From NCBI GenBank assembly GCA_041915365.1, contig JAYSBP010000005.1:62001-126000 (forward strand): 64,000 bases of DNA. Reading direction: 5' to 3'. The first letter of the stretch is position 1. Each line of letters opens with the position of its first letter. The position numbers and the translations under genes are program-made. This DNA is from UBA6016 sp041915365. GTDB taxonomy: Bacteria > Campylobacterota > Campylobacteria > Campylobacterales > UBA6016. Below are positions 30,442 to 39,616 of the stretch, piece after piece. The notes under the pieces are model-generated. The model was not told where the DNA came from. It did not search any database and saw only the letters and a program-made list of their open reading frames with translations.

Positions 30442-31472
30442 TATTTGTAAAGTTCTTTGATTTTTTTGGGTTTGAATGCGCCTTTTTCGGTGATTAGCTT
30501 TGTGATTAGCTTATTTGGTGTGATGTCAAAGCCGAGGTTTAGCCCGTTCGTCCACTCAGGGGCTATTCGTACGCTTTGCACCGTGCCGTCCCATGCTAGT
30601 CCTTGCATATACAGCAGTTCATCTGCGCTTCGCTCCTCGATATGTATATCTCGCACGCCGTTTTTGATGGACATATCAAGCGTAGATGAGGGGAGGGCGA
30701 CGAAGAACGGCACTTTGTGAGCCTTTGCCGCTAGGGCTTTGAGATGAGTGCCTATTTTGTTGGCGGCGTCACCGTTTGCCGCTACTCTGTCCGCCCCCAC
30801 TATCATCATATCGACCATTCCTCTTTGCATAAGTAGTGCGCCCATGTTGTCGGCAACTAGAGTGTGCTTGACCTTGCTCTTGCCTAGCTCCCATGCCGTC
30901 AGGTTCGCCCCCTGGTTTCTGGGTCTAGTCTCATCGACCCACACATGTACATCTATGCCGGCCTCATACGCCGCATATATCGGAGCCAGTGCGCTACCTT
31001 TGTCGACTATCGCCAGATATCCGGCGTTGCAATGGGTCATTATGTTGATAGATTTTTTGCCAGTTTTTTTGAGGATTTTGCGTATCTCTTTTAGGCCATG
31101 GGTGCCTATCATCTCGCTAGCCTTGGCATCTTCTGCGTTTATCGCTACTGCCTCGGCATAAGCGTCTTTGGCTTTTGCGACTCTATTTACTGCGTATTCT
31201 AGGTTTACGGCTGTAGGTCTAGCGTTTTTGAGTGAATTTAGGAGCTCATCTCTTTTTGCTCTGTCGTCGCCTGCTTCTTTGATCGCAAAGTATGCACCAA
31301 TGGCGCCAACGCACCCTATAACTCCAGCACCTCTGACCGTCATATCTGCTATCGCCGTCTCTACCTCTTTGCATGTGCGAAGCGTTACCCACTCCTCGTG
31401 AAAGGGCAGTATTCGCTGGTCTAGCACCTCTAGTGCGTTTTTGTCAAATTTCATAGCCTTGTAAGTTATCAT
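30441..31472 (-). CDS. mtnA: S-methyl-5-thioribose-1-phosphate isomerase
   Basis: It converts methylthioribose-1-phosphate to methylthioribulose-1-phosphate in the recovery of the methylthioadenosine by-product of polyamine and SAM metabolism. The 343-residue protein shows MtnA motifs: TVRGAGVIGCVGA, MTHCNAGYLA with the catalytic Cys, DETRPRNQGANLTAWEL and GADRVAANGDAANKIGT with the catalytic Asp. It overlaps mtnK by 4 bp and the aldolase by 1 bp. The related eIF2B/ribose-isomerase proteins lack this complete set. Confidence 0.92.
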   Translation of the reverse strand: MITYKAMKFDKNALEVLDQRILPFHEEWVTLRTCKEVETAIADMTVRGAGVIGCVGAIGAYFAIKEAGDDRAKRDELLNSLKNARPTAVNLEYAVNRVAKAKDAYAEAVAINAEDAKASEMIGTHGLKEIRKILKKTGKKSINIMTHCNAGYLAIVDKGSALAPIYAAYEAGIDVHVWVDETRPRNQGANLTAWELGKSKVKHTLVADNMGALLMQRGMVDMMIVGADRVAANGDAANKIGTHLKALAAKAHKVPFFVALPSSTLDMSIKNGVRDIHIEERSADELLYMQGLAWDGTVQSVRIAPEWTNGLNLGFDITPNKLITKLITEKGAFKPKKIKELYK

Positions 31473-32692
31473 TTTATGCTTCCGATTAGCTCTTTTAGTT
31501 CTTTGGCGTTTCTTATCTTGCCATATTTCACGACCATCTCTCTTGCCGTTCTCAGTACTTTTGTCTCCACCTGTGCCCGCAACGCCTCATCTTCTATCGA
31601 GTCTATTTCGAGTATATGAGCCACGCCAAGCTGTCTTCTTGCCATTTTACACCCCGCAAAACCAACACTCTCACTCAAAATATCCGCGATTACCTTTTGG
31701 ATGAGCGTTTTTTTGCCGTTTTCATCGGTGTTTGCCCAGTAGCTGCTCTCATACATGGCTCCGCTCCCACCAAGTAATAAGGCTTCAAATTTCACTGCAA
31801 ACTTATCCATTACTTCATATGCCATATTTTCTAGGCTTTTTGCATATTCGCTCTTGCCTCTCGCATTCATAGCTATCGACGCCATTATGAGATTGCCGAC
31901 CACGGCGCCAAGGTCAAAACTGATAGGTCCTACAAAAGCAAATTCGCTGTCGATTACAAATGTTTCCGATTCGTTCAACATCACGGAGCCCGTGTGCAAA
32001 TCTCCATGCAGCAAGGCTTCTGCTTTGGTCATAAAGATATATTTTAGCTCCATTGCTTTGGCCTTGAACTCTTCGTCGCTTTTGATAGCCTGTGCCGTCG
32101 CTTCTATTAGCGGATTGTGCCTATTTGTCTCGTTATCCATATACGGAAAAGTAAAGACAAAATCCTCTGTCAGTTTGCGAAGCTCTGTATTTGCCGCAAA
32201 GGCTTCCGTTAGCTTTGTTCTTTCATGGCTATTCATTCCAAACACGGAGGTGGCAAAAGCTGAGCTGGCGATAAACTCGGTGATGTCATCCGTAAACAGT
32301 GGGTAGTTCACGCACTCCAAAATCCCCTTCCTCATGATAATATGCTCCGATAGATTGCGCATGACGAGGGTGTATTTAGACTCATCTGAGTGATGAATTT
32401 GCGGCACTAGGTGTGGTACGATGTTTTGGAGCATTAGCATTGAGCGAATTTCAAATAGCATTCTCTGCTCGCCAAGGGGAAAACTCTCGCCTACGCAGCG
32501 CAGATACGGCAGAGCTTGCTTGATGACGACCGAGGTATTCCTTGATGGATTATCTATGATAAATACGAGATTTAGATTTCCATCCCCTACCTCTTTTGCG
32601 GTGTACTCGCCGTTCCCGAGTACGGTGGCTATTTGCGGCGTATTTTTTGCATATTCCGTGACGCTTTTTATGTCAAGTACCGTATAGCTCAA
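31469..32692 (-). CDS. mtnK: Methylthioribose kinase
   Basis: The 407-residue protein is a kinase of the aminoglycoside-phosphotransferase-like fold, with the catalytic loop LLHGDLHTGSVML and the metal-binding DSEFAFVGPISFDLG. It phosphorylates 5-methylthioribose to feed MtnA. The N-terminal GDGNLNLVFII glycine-rich loop is typical of MtnK. Gene order mtnK-mtnA-aldolase with overlaps points to one pathway. The enzyme making methylthioribose (MTA nucleosidase) is not in the window. Confidence 0.9.
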   Translation of the reverse strand: MSYTVLDIKSVTEYAKNTPQIATVLGNGEYTAKEVGDGNLNLVFIIDNPSRNTSVVIKQALPYLRCVGESFPLGEQRMLFEIRSMLMLQNIVPHLVPQIHHSDESKYTLVMRNLSEHIIMRKGILECVNYPLFTDDITEFIASSAFATSVFGMNSHERTKLTEAFAANTELRKLTEDFVFTFPYMDNETNRHNPLIEATAQAIKSDEEFKAKAMELKYIFMTKAEALLHGDLHTGSVMLNESETFVIDSEFAFVGPISFDLGAVVGNLIMASIAMNARGKSEYAKSLENMAYEVMDKFAVKFEALLLGGSGAMYESSYWANTDENGKKTLIQKVIADILSESVGFAGCKMARRQLGVAHILEIDSIEDEALRAQVETKVLRTAREMVVKYGKIRNAKELKELIGSIK

Positions 32693-32712
32693 GTTTCCCC
32701 TCCGTTTTTTGA

Positions 32713-33162
32713 TTACTCTCTCGCCGAAACATCTTCCGGATTTATACCAGTCCAGTCTCTGACGGCTTTTTTCTCCTCTTGCGTTAGCTCTGAGTCTTTG
32801 TGCATTAGCTTGTATGTGTGAGGTGGCATCGCTTGAAATACGGCTCTAAAAATCAGTTTTTTTAGTTTTGTTTTGTTGGACTCATCGTAGCTCTCCCATT
32901 CCGAGAAGTTGACCCAAGCTCTGCCTTCCTGTACATGCGTTGCCGCTATCCAAGAAAACGGTGCTACACTCGTATACCAAGGCCATTTCGTTTCATTTGA
33001 ATGGCAGTCAAAACACGCTTTTTTGAGAGTTGCTGTCACATTTTGTGGAGCTTTTATCTCTTTTGTTTTGTCTACTTCCGGATTTGTTTTTGATGGAATG
33101 ATGAGTTGCATCGCCAAAAATGCCCCTCCGATAATAAGTGCAGCTTTTACTTTTGAGTTCAT
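32713..33162 (-). CDS. Membrane-anchored haem-binding domain protein
   Basis: The 149-residue protein has one N-terminal hydrophobic helix (VKAALIIGGAFLAMQLII) and then a haem c site, CFDCH, followed by SNETKWPWYTSVAPFSW, the signature of the Haem_bd family. A later MPPHTY could offer an axial ligand. It should face the periplasm as a single-haem electron carrier or sensor. It overlaps rnr by 4 bp and precedes mtnK by 20 bp; the link to those genes is unexplained. Confidence 0.85.
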   Translation of the reverse strand: MNSKVKAALIIGGAFLAMQLIIPSKTNPEVDKTKEIKAPQNVTATLKKACFDCHSNETKWPWYTSVAPFSWIAATHVQEGRAWVNFSEWESYDESNKTKLKKLIFRAVFQAMPPHTYKLMHKDSELTQEEKKAVRDWTGINPEDVSARE

Positions 33163-35099
33163 CTTTTGGATTCCATTTTTGCGTAAATTTTCGTCGTAGC
33201 AATGTTTACATCTATTATTTCAGCTGTTATCTCGTCAAATAGATGAGCATCTTCTTCTGGGTCCATAAATACTCTTGCACCTTTGATATCGTCTTCTATC
33301 TTCGCTATAGTATCTTTGAACCCCTCTTCGTCTACGTCGGTTACTATCGCACGGAACGAATTGCCGATATTTTGCTCCGCCCATCTGACGAATTTACGGT
33401 CGATGAAGTCCCATTCGACTTTTGCCGCCTCCCTCTCTAGCCTTGAGACGGTCATTGTTACAGCCTCTATGTCTTTTAGGATGTGGGCTTTTGCTTTGTC
33501 ATCTTTTTTGATGATGGTTTTGAGTAGACGGTGCAGTATAAGGTCGGAGTAGCGGCGAATAGGTGAGGTGAAGTGCGTGTATTTGTCAAAGCCAAGTCCA
33601 AAATGTCCTATATTTGTCGCTTGATAGACGGCTTGCTGCTGCGTTCTGATAATGAGCTTGTCGACAAATTTTTCCAGCCCGCTTCCTTTTACCTGCTCTT
33701 GAATCCTCTGAATTAACGTGTGGACGTTATTTGTCGGTTTGATATTTAGCCCTAGAGTCTCGAGATGCTCCATTAGGTCTTTTAGTTTTTTGGCGGTAGG
33801 CTTGTCGTGACACCTGAATATCCCGTAGTCGAAATACTGTGCGGCGCATTTGTTGGCAAGAAGCATGCAGTCCTCGATAAGGGCGTGAGAGCGGGTCTGC
33901 TCCTCTATCACCGTGGAGACGATATTTTGCTTCTCATCAAGACGCATACGGACTTCGTCGGTGGCAAATTCAAAACCGTTTTTGAGCCTTTTTTCTCTTA
34001 TTTTGGCCGTTAGCTCGTTGAGCGGCATTAGCCATTCAAATACTGCTTTGTCTGTCTCGTCTCTAGCCTCCGAGCCATCAAGAAATTTGTCTATTTCGTC
34101 ATAGTTATAGCGTCTTTTTGAGCTTATTACAGACTCAAAGAGCTCATAATGCGATACCTCTAGCGTCTCAGGGTCTATTTTCATTTTAAACGTAAAGGTA
34201 AGTCTATCAACCCCTTCGTTGAGTGAGCATATATTCTCTGATAGATTTCGTGGAAGCATTGGGATGGAACGGTGTGCTAAATAGATAGAAAAACCTCTAT
34301 TTCTAGCCTCGTTATCAAGCGCAGACATCGGTGTAACATAGCTGCTTACGTCTGCTATAGCTACATATATCTCATTTGTCGCCACATCAAGATATATTGC
34401 GTCGTCGTAGTCTTTTGCGGTTACGGGGTCTATCGTGATGAAGGGGAGGGCGGTGAGGTCTACTCTATCTGGATACATTGTCTTATCTACGACTTTTCCC
34501 CACGCCTCAGCCTCCGTTACGCAAGCTTTTGGATGCTCATCTTTTTTGTCGTAAAGAGCTAGCGATATTTTCTCATCCACAAAAGGGTCTTCAATGACGC
34601 CAAGCACCTCAATCGGTCTTTTGGTGGCATTATCAACTTTTAATACAGCGCCATCAGGGAGCATCTTTAGCGATTTATCTTTTACGTCCAGATAGACTCT
34701 TTGCGATGTTTTGATATTCCACACGGATAGTTTTGCTCTGTCTTTTTGGACTATGCAGACAGAAAAAGGGACTGCTTTTTGGATGATTTTGACTGGGATG
34801 GCAAAGGTTCTACCTTTTCTTTGTTCGATACGAGCGATTACTATATCCTCGTCTTCGATATGTCGCATCTCGTGTCTTGGTATTGGAATGTCCTTTTCCC
34901 TTCCGGCGATACCTTCCAAAAAACCGAGGCCTGAGCGAGTCACATCGACGACTCCGGCGACTATCGCAGGCGAAAATTTGAGATGCTTTGCGTCGACGAG
35001 CAGTTTGTCGGCTATTAGCCCCTCCACTTGCGCCAGTTCGCTCCTTGAAAGGTCTTTTTTGTCTATACCAAAGCTTAGTTTTGCGAGCAATTCTCTCAT
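33159..35099 (-). CDS. rnr: Ribonuclease R
   Basis: The 646-residue 3'-5' exoribonuclease degrades structured RNA. The RNB catalytic domain has the Asp-rich ITIDPVTAKDYDDAIYLD and SEAxNxLxHRSIPMLPRNLSE-type segments (here YLAHRSIPMLPRNLSE), and the C-terminal HFTSPIRRYSDLILHRLL motif. A cold-shock-like OB segment is at the N-terminus, and the C-terminal S1 domain looks short and degenerate. The length fits the small Campylobacterota form. It overlaps ampD and the haem-protein gene by 4 bp each. Confidence 0.94.
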   Translation of the reverse strand: MRELLAKLSFGIDKKDLSRSELAQVEGLIADKLLVDAKHLKFSPAIVAGVVDVTRSGLGFLEGIAGREKDIPIPRHEMRHIEDEDIVIARIEQRKGRTFAIPVKIIQKAVPFSVCIVQKDRAKLSVWNIKTSQRVYLDVKDKSLKMLPDGAVLKVDNATKRPIEVLGVIEDPFVDEKISLALYDKKDEHPKACVTEAEAWGKVVDKTMYPDRVDLTALPFITIDPVTAKDYDDAIYLDVATNEIYVAIADVSSYVTPMSALDNEARNRGFSIYLAHRSIPMLPRNLSENICSLNEGVDRLTFTFKMKIDPETLEVSHYELFESVISSKRRYNYDEIDKFLDGSEARDETDKAVFEWLMPLNELTAKIREKRLKNGFEFATDEVRMRLDEKQNIVSTVIEEQTRSHALIEDCMLLANKCAAQYFDYGIFRCHDKPTAKKLKDLMEHLETLGLNIKPTNNVHTLIQRIQEQVKGSGLEKFVDKLIIRTQQQAVYQATNIGHFGLGFDKYTHFTSPIRRYSDLILHRLLKTIIKKDDKAKAHILKDIEAVTMTVSRLEREAAKVEWDFIDRKFVRWAEQNIGNSFRAIVTDVDEEGFKDTIAKIEDDIKGARVFMDPEEDAHLFDEITAEIIDVNIATTKIYAKMESKR

Positions 35100-35719
35100 T
35101 TTGAGGTGTCCTTGGCGTGTTGTTGGTTTGTTAGAAGTATCGTTAGTCTGTCAAAATCAAAATTCCACGGGTCGCTCTTACGCTCAGGAGCTATATCTTT
35201 GTGTCCAACTATGTGTTCTATTTTGTGGCGAGTTTTGATGTCGTCTATTAGTTTGGCTAGCGCTATGTATTGCGCATTAGTCGGGTAGTCGGTCTTTGAG
35301 TTTATTAGCTCTATCCCTATTGAAAAGGCGTTTACGCTCTCTCTGCCGTCTTGCATACGGCTTTTACCTGCGTGGTGGGCGAGGTCATTTTCATCCACCA
35401 TTTTATATACGGTACCGTCTCTGCCTATCATATAGTGAGGGCTTACCTTGTATTTTTTGAATATATTGTAGACGTTTTTTGGCTCATACGGGTCGCCTTC
35501 GACGGAATTTGCCGTGTGTACCACTATGGTATCGACGGCTCTAATACCTTGCCATTTCTCTACGCCAAAATCTGCATACATATCAACGCTTTGAAACTCC
35601 GGCTTAGATACATTGGCCTTTGCTCGTGCCTGTACTTGCTCCTTTTGTAGCCGCTCTTGCTTTGTGGCACAACCAGTTAACAATATCAGGGCGGAGAGCG
35701 AAAATAAAAGCGTTCTCAT
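35096..35719 (-). CDS. N-acetylmuramoyl-L-alanine amidase (AmpD-like lipoprotein)
   Basis: The 207-residue protein starts with a lipoprotein signal ending LLTGC (Cys17), then has an Amidase_2 domain with zinc ligands His in IVVHTANS, His in HHAGKS-type DLAHHAGKS, and VGHKDIAPERKSDPW. It should cleave the lactyl-amide bond of peptidoglycan or anhydro-muropeptides. The lipid anchor separates it from cytoplasmic AmpD and resembles E. coli AmiD. It overlaps both ppc and rnr by 4 bp. Confidence 0.88.
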   Translation of the reverse strand: MRTLLFSLSALILLTGCATKQERLQKEQVQARAKANVSKPEFQSVDMYADFGVEKWQGIRAVDTIVVHTANSVEGDPYEPKNVYNIFKKYKVSPHYMIGRDGTVYKMVDENDLAHHAGKSRMQDGRESVNAFSIGIELINSKTDYPTNAQYIALAKLIDDIKTRHKIEHIVGHKDIAPERKSDPWNFDFDRLTILLTNQQHAKDTSK

Positions 35720-38394
35720 CCCGTGTTTCTTATCCCTAAGCTGACACCGACTATCGTAGATGCTATTTGTTCTGCGAGTAGCTGTTTTTTTGCTTCGTCG
35801 CTCTCTTCGTTATATTTTTTGAGAAGCTCTATTTGGAAGATGCTAAGACCTGTCAAGTAAGGTTTTCTTAGTAGTATTGTCTGACGGAGTAGCTTATCGT
35901 TTTCTAGTAGCTCTTCTTCGCCTCTGATGAGCTTGAGGTATTTGAGAGTCCTTTTGTATTCGTCTACTATCTTACCCCAGATAATGTCCCTAGCGTGTTC
36001 GTCTTTTACAAATCCATTATATAGCTTTGCTACGCCTAGGTCTATCTTCATAAAACTCATCGAGATATTGTCAATAGTAGTATAAAAGAATGGACACTCT
36101 TGAAAGCTTTTTTGTAGAGCTTCTATTCCGCACTCTTTTGCCGCCGCTTCAAGTCCGCTTCCCACGCCATACCACGCCGTGAGGATTGAGCGGTTCTGTG
36201 TCCAAGAGAATACCCATGGGATTGCCCTCATATCTTCTATGCTGTCCATACCTTTTCTTTTTGACGGGCGGGAGCCGATGTTTAGTCTATCTATAAAGTT
36301 GTATGGGGTGGCCTCCTTGAAATAGTCTATAAAGCCGTCGGTAGAGTATACGAGCTCTCTGTATTTTTCCATTGAAGCTTCGGAGACTATCTTCATCATC
36401 GCTACAAATTCGTTGTTTTTACCACAGTCGGTTCTAATATTTTTTTTATCAAAAAGTGATTTTTCAAGGAGCGCCGCTATCGTCTCTTTGAAGTTATTTT
36501 CGCCCACTCTTATGTTGAGATATTTAGCGCTGATTACTTCGCCTTGTTCAGTCATTTTCAAAAAGCCGTCTATGCTTTTTGCCGGACTTGCGAGGACTGC
36601 CGTGTGAGTCGGGCCCCCACCCCTAGAAACACTGCCGCCTCTGCCGTGAAATAAATTGAACTTAACGCCTAGTTTTTGCGATAAGTCTACTAGGTCGATG
36701 ATGGCCCTGTTGAGGCCGAAATTGCTTGCAAAAATACCGCCGTCTTTTGAGGAGTCGGAGTAGCCTATCATTATCTCTTGCGTTTTGTTTCTATCTAGTA
36801 TATATTGTTTGTAGTGTTCATTATTCCACAACTCGTTCATTATCATAGGCGCATGCGCTAGGTCGTCTATCGTCTCAAATAGAGGCGTTATCGATATTCT
36901 AGTATGTTTCCCAGGTACCCATAGGCTAGCTTGTTTTGCAAACCACAGAGCCACCAGCAAGTCTTTCGAGTCTTTTGTCATAGAGAGAATGAAGCTATCC
37001 AGTATTCTCTCTGATATTTCGTTTTTACCCCATTCTATTTTGAGAAACGCCTCTACCGTTTTTGCGCTAGTTTCGGAAATTTTGCCAAACAGAGAGTTTA
37101 GGTCTATTTTTGGTTTTGAAAGTGCCCAGTTGAGGGTATTTAGCTGGTCTTCTCTGGAAATCGCAAGGAAATTCATATCGCAAAGCCCAAGATAAGAGAA
37201 TATCTCCGCCGCCGCTTTGCTGATAACCTCTGCGTGGTCTCTAAAATCAAGCTTTAGAAGATGGAAGCCGCCCGTAAGAACCTTGCTTCTAAACTTTCTA
37301 AGCTCACGACTTGAGAGTTCATCAAGGCTATCTATCATCAAGTCTATATCAGTTAGCAGTTCCTCTGGCTCGTTGTACAAAAATTCTGGTTTCTCAAAAG
37401 CGTTTAGTGAGATTAGCTTATTTTGGAGCTTTTTTCTCATGAGGGTTAGTTTATTTCTGAAAGGCTCATTCTTGTGTGGTTTGATGTCACCCGTTAGGTA
37501 TTCGGCTTCACTCTCCAGATTGTCAAGCAGTTTTTGACTTACGCTTGCTTGTTTTGTGCTAATAGATAGGTCTCTGATTAGGTTGCCAATGTCTTTTATG
37601 TAGAGCTTAACTATTGTTTCCATCTGCGTTTTCATGACTTTTGTCATTACTTGATTGGTTACGAAGTGATTTCCATCGCGGTCACCGCCTATCCAGCTGC
37701 ATAGTTTTACGACGTGCCCATCTAGCCTGCCCGTTATTTTTTCTATTTCGTCGTGTATCTTTGTTAATGCCGGAAGTACAGAGGTCTCAATGCCGTAAAG
37801 GAGGTTGTCAAGCTCAAAGAGCACCTCTATTTTTTCATCTCTGATTAGGTTTGTCTGCCAAAGCAGATTGAGTTTGTATCTTAGATGCTCTAGCGCATCT
37901 TCGTCGCCGTATTTGAATATCCTGTGAAAGTCTTGAATTAGGTCGTGGTGAGCTTCCAAAAACGTACGTCTTCTGGACTCCGTAGGGTGCGCAGTAAATA
38001 CCGGATAAAATTTGATTTCTTTGAAAGTATCTATTATGTCTTGTCTACTAAATCCACTCTCTTCTAGCTTTTTAACCGTGTCGCCCAACATTACCTTTTT
38101 GCGTCTTATCTCATCTCTTTCTTCGGCTATATTTATGAGCGTGAAGTATATTGAGAACAGCTTGATTAGGCTGTTGATGTCGTCATTTGTTTGGAGGATA
38201 TTGTCAAAATTGACCTCTTCTTTGCTTCTTGAGTCGATAAAAATACTGCGAAGCCTCAAAAACTCGTCTTTGATATTTGGGGCAAACTTGTCAAGTAGCG
38301 CAATGGTTTCGCCAAGTATAAAATCAAGCTCTTTTTTGAGCTCAAGCTCCATTTCCAAAAAAATAAGATTGGAATCTACTTCATTATAGTCCAT
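35716..38394 (-). CDS. ppc: Phosphoenolpyruvate carboxylase
   Basis: It carboxylates PEP to oxaloacetate to refill the TCA cycle. The 892-residue protein shows FTAHPTESRRRT, the catalytic FHGRGGSVSRGGGPTHTA, GYSDSSKDGG, NIGSRPSKRK and the C-terminal NTG. The start is placed at ATG 38394, which has GGAG 5-6 bases upstream; a longer frame to 38538 adds 48 residues with no similarity to the family's N-terminus. It heads the nine-gene operon ending in rrf2. Most Campylobacter use pyruvate carboxylase, so ppc is informative about the lineage. Confidence 0.95.
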   Translation of the reverse strand: MDYNEVDSNLIFLEMELELKKELDFILGETIALLDKFAPNIKDEFLRLRSIFIDSRSKEEVNFDNILQTNDDINSLIKLFSIYFTLINIAEERDEIRRKKVMLGDTVKKLEESGFSRQDIIDTFKEIKFYPVFTAHPTESRRRTFLEAHHDLIQDFHRIFKYGDEDALEHLRYKLNLLWQTNLIRDEKIEVLFELDNLLYGIETSVLPALTKIHDEIEKITGRLDGHVVKLCSWIGGDRDGNHFVTNQVMTKVMKTQMETIVKLYIKDIGNLIRDLSISTKQASVSQKLLDNLESEAEYLTGDIKPHKNEPFRNKLTLMRKKLQNKLISLNAFEKPEFLYNEPEELLTDIDLMIDSLDELSSRELRKFRSKVLTGGFHLLKLDFRDHAEVISKAAAEIFSYLGLCDMNFLAISREDQLNTLNWALSKPKIDLNSLFGKISETSAKTVEAFLKIEWGKNEISERILDSFILSMTKDSKDLLVALWFAKQASLWVPGKHTRISITPLFETIDDLAHAPMIMNELWNNEHYKQYILDRNKTQEIMIGYSDSSKDGGIFASNFGLNRAIIDLVDLSQKLGVKFNLFHGRGGSVSRGGGPTHTAVLASPAKSIDGFLKMTEQGEVISAKYLNIRVGENNFKETIAALLEKSLFDKKNIRTDCGKNNEFVAMMKIVSEASMEKYRELVYSTDGFIDYFKEATPYNFIDRLNIGSRPSKRKGMDSIEDMRAIPWVFSWTQNRSILTAWYGVGSGLEAAAKECGIEALQKSFQECPFFYTTIDNISMSFMKIDLGVAKLYNGFVKDEHARDIIWGKIVDEYKRTLKYLKLIRGEEELLENDKLLRQTILLRKPYLTGLSIFQIELLKKYNEESDEAKKQLLAEQIASTIVGVSLGIRNTG

Positions 38395-38576
38395 AAATTC
38401 TCCATTCGTATCGTATTTCGCTATGTGTTTATCATAACACTTTTTGGCTTTTTGGTGGAGGAGGGCGATCGTCCACATCACAAATTGGGGCAGAATACGC
38501 CTTTCGCAATCGCCTTTGTAAGCTCTATTTTTGTACACTTAGCGCAAAATTTTTTTACGAAAAAGGAATTAATTTC

Positions 38577-39599
38577 ATGTCAATGACGGTTTATTACGAC
38601 AAAGATTGCGACATCAATATAATCAAAAACAAAAAAGTTGCCATGATAGGCTTTGGAAGCCAAGGTCACGCACACGCTGAAAACCTAAGAGATAGCGGCG
38701 TTAGTGTTTGCATAGGTCTTAAAAAAGGCGGCGCTAGCTGGGCAAAAGCTGAAGCAAAAGGCTTTGAAGTACTAACTGTTGGCGAAGCTACTGCAAAGTC
38801 TGATGTTATTATGATACTTCTACCAGATGAGACTCAAGCGGAAGTTTATGCTAACGAAATAGCACCAAACCTAAAATCTGGCGCGACAATAGCGTTCGGT
38901 CACGGATTTAACATCCTTTACGGAAGAGTAAAACCTGCAAAAGACATCAACGTAATGATGGTAGCGCCAAAAGCTCCTGGCCACACTGTAAGAAGCGAAT
39001 TCGTAAGAGGTGGCGGTATCCCTGACCTTATCGCTGTTCACCAAGACCCAAGTAACTCTACAAAAGCTCTTGCACTTTCTTATGCATCTGCAATAGGCGG
39101 CGGTAGAACTGGTATTATTGAGACAACATTCAAAGACGAGACTGAGACTGACCTATTCGGTGAGCAAGCTGTACTTTGCGGTGGCGTAAGCGCACTTGTT
39201 CAGGCTGGTTTTGAGACTCTAACGGAAGCTGGATACCCACCGGAGATGGCATACTTTGAGTGTCTACATGAGCTAAAACTGATTGTTGACCTTATGTTCC
39301 AAGGCGGAGTCGCTGATATGAGATACTCAATTTCCAATACTGCTGAGTATGGCGATATGGTAAGCGGTCCAAGAGTAATTAACGAAACTTCAAAAGCCGC
39401 AATGAAAGAAATCCTAAAAGAAATCCAAAACGGTAAATTCGCAAAAGACTTCATCCTTGAAGGTATGACTGGATACCCAAGAATGACGGCTGAGAGAGCA
39501 TACCTATACAATCACCCGCTTGAAGTAACTGGTAGAAAACTAAGAGCTATGATGCCGTGGATTAACGCAAACAAAATAGTAGACCAAGCTAAAAACTAA
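38577..39599 (+). CDS. ilvC: Ketol-acid reductoisomerase (NADP+)
   Basis: It performs the second common step of valine, leucine and isoleucine synthesis. The class I, 340-residue form has the dinucleotide motif GFGSQGHAHAENLRDSG, and APKAPGHTVRSEF, the metal-binding DLFGEQAVLCGG and ExxHELKLIVDLM segments. AAGGA lies about 9 bases before the ATG. The gene uses frequent C-ending codons compared with its neighbours, as expected for high expression. It is divergent from ppc across a 182 bp gap in which no regulatory RNA was recognised. Confidence 0.97.
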   Translation: MSMTVYYDKDCDINIIKNKKVAMIGFGSQGHAHAENLRDSGVSVCIGLKKGGASWAKAEAKGFEVLTVGEATAKSDVIMILLPDETQAEVYANEIAPNLKSGATIAFGHGFNILYGRVKPAKDINVMMVAPKAPGHTVRSEFVRGGGIPDLIAVHQDPSNSTKALALSYASAIGGGRTGIIETTFKDETETDLFGEQAVLCGGVSALVQAGFETLTEAGYPPEMAYFECLHELKLIVDLMFQGGVADMRYSISNTAEYGDMVSGPRVINETSKAAMKEILKEIQNGKFAKDFILEGMTGYPRMTAERAYLYNHPLEVTGRKLRAMMPWINANKIVDQAKN

Positions 39600-39616
39600 G
39601 AGACAAAGGGCTTTTT

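Noticed and set aside
38395..38538. N-terminal extension of ppc
   Set aside because: The added residues do not resemble PEP carboxylase, and the ATG at 38394 has a good ribosome site.
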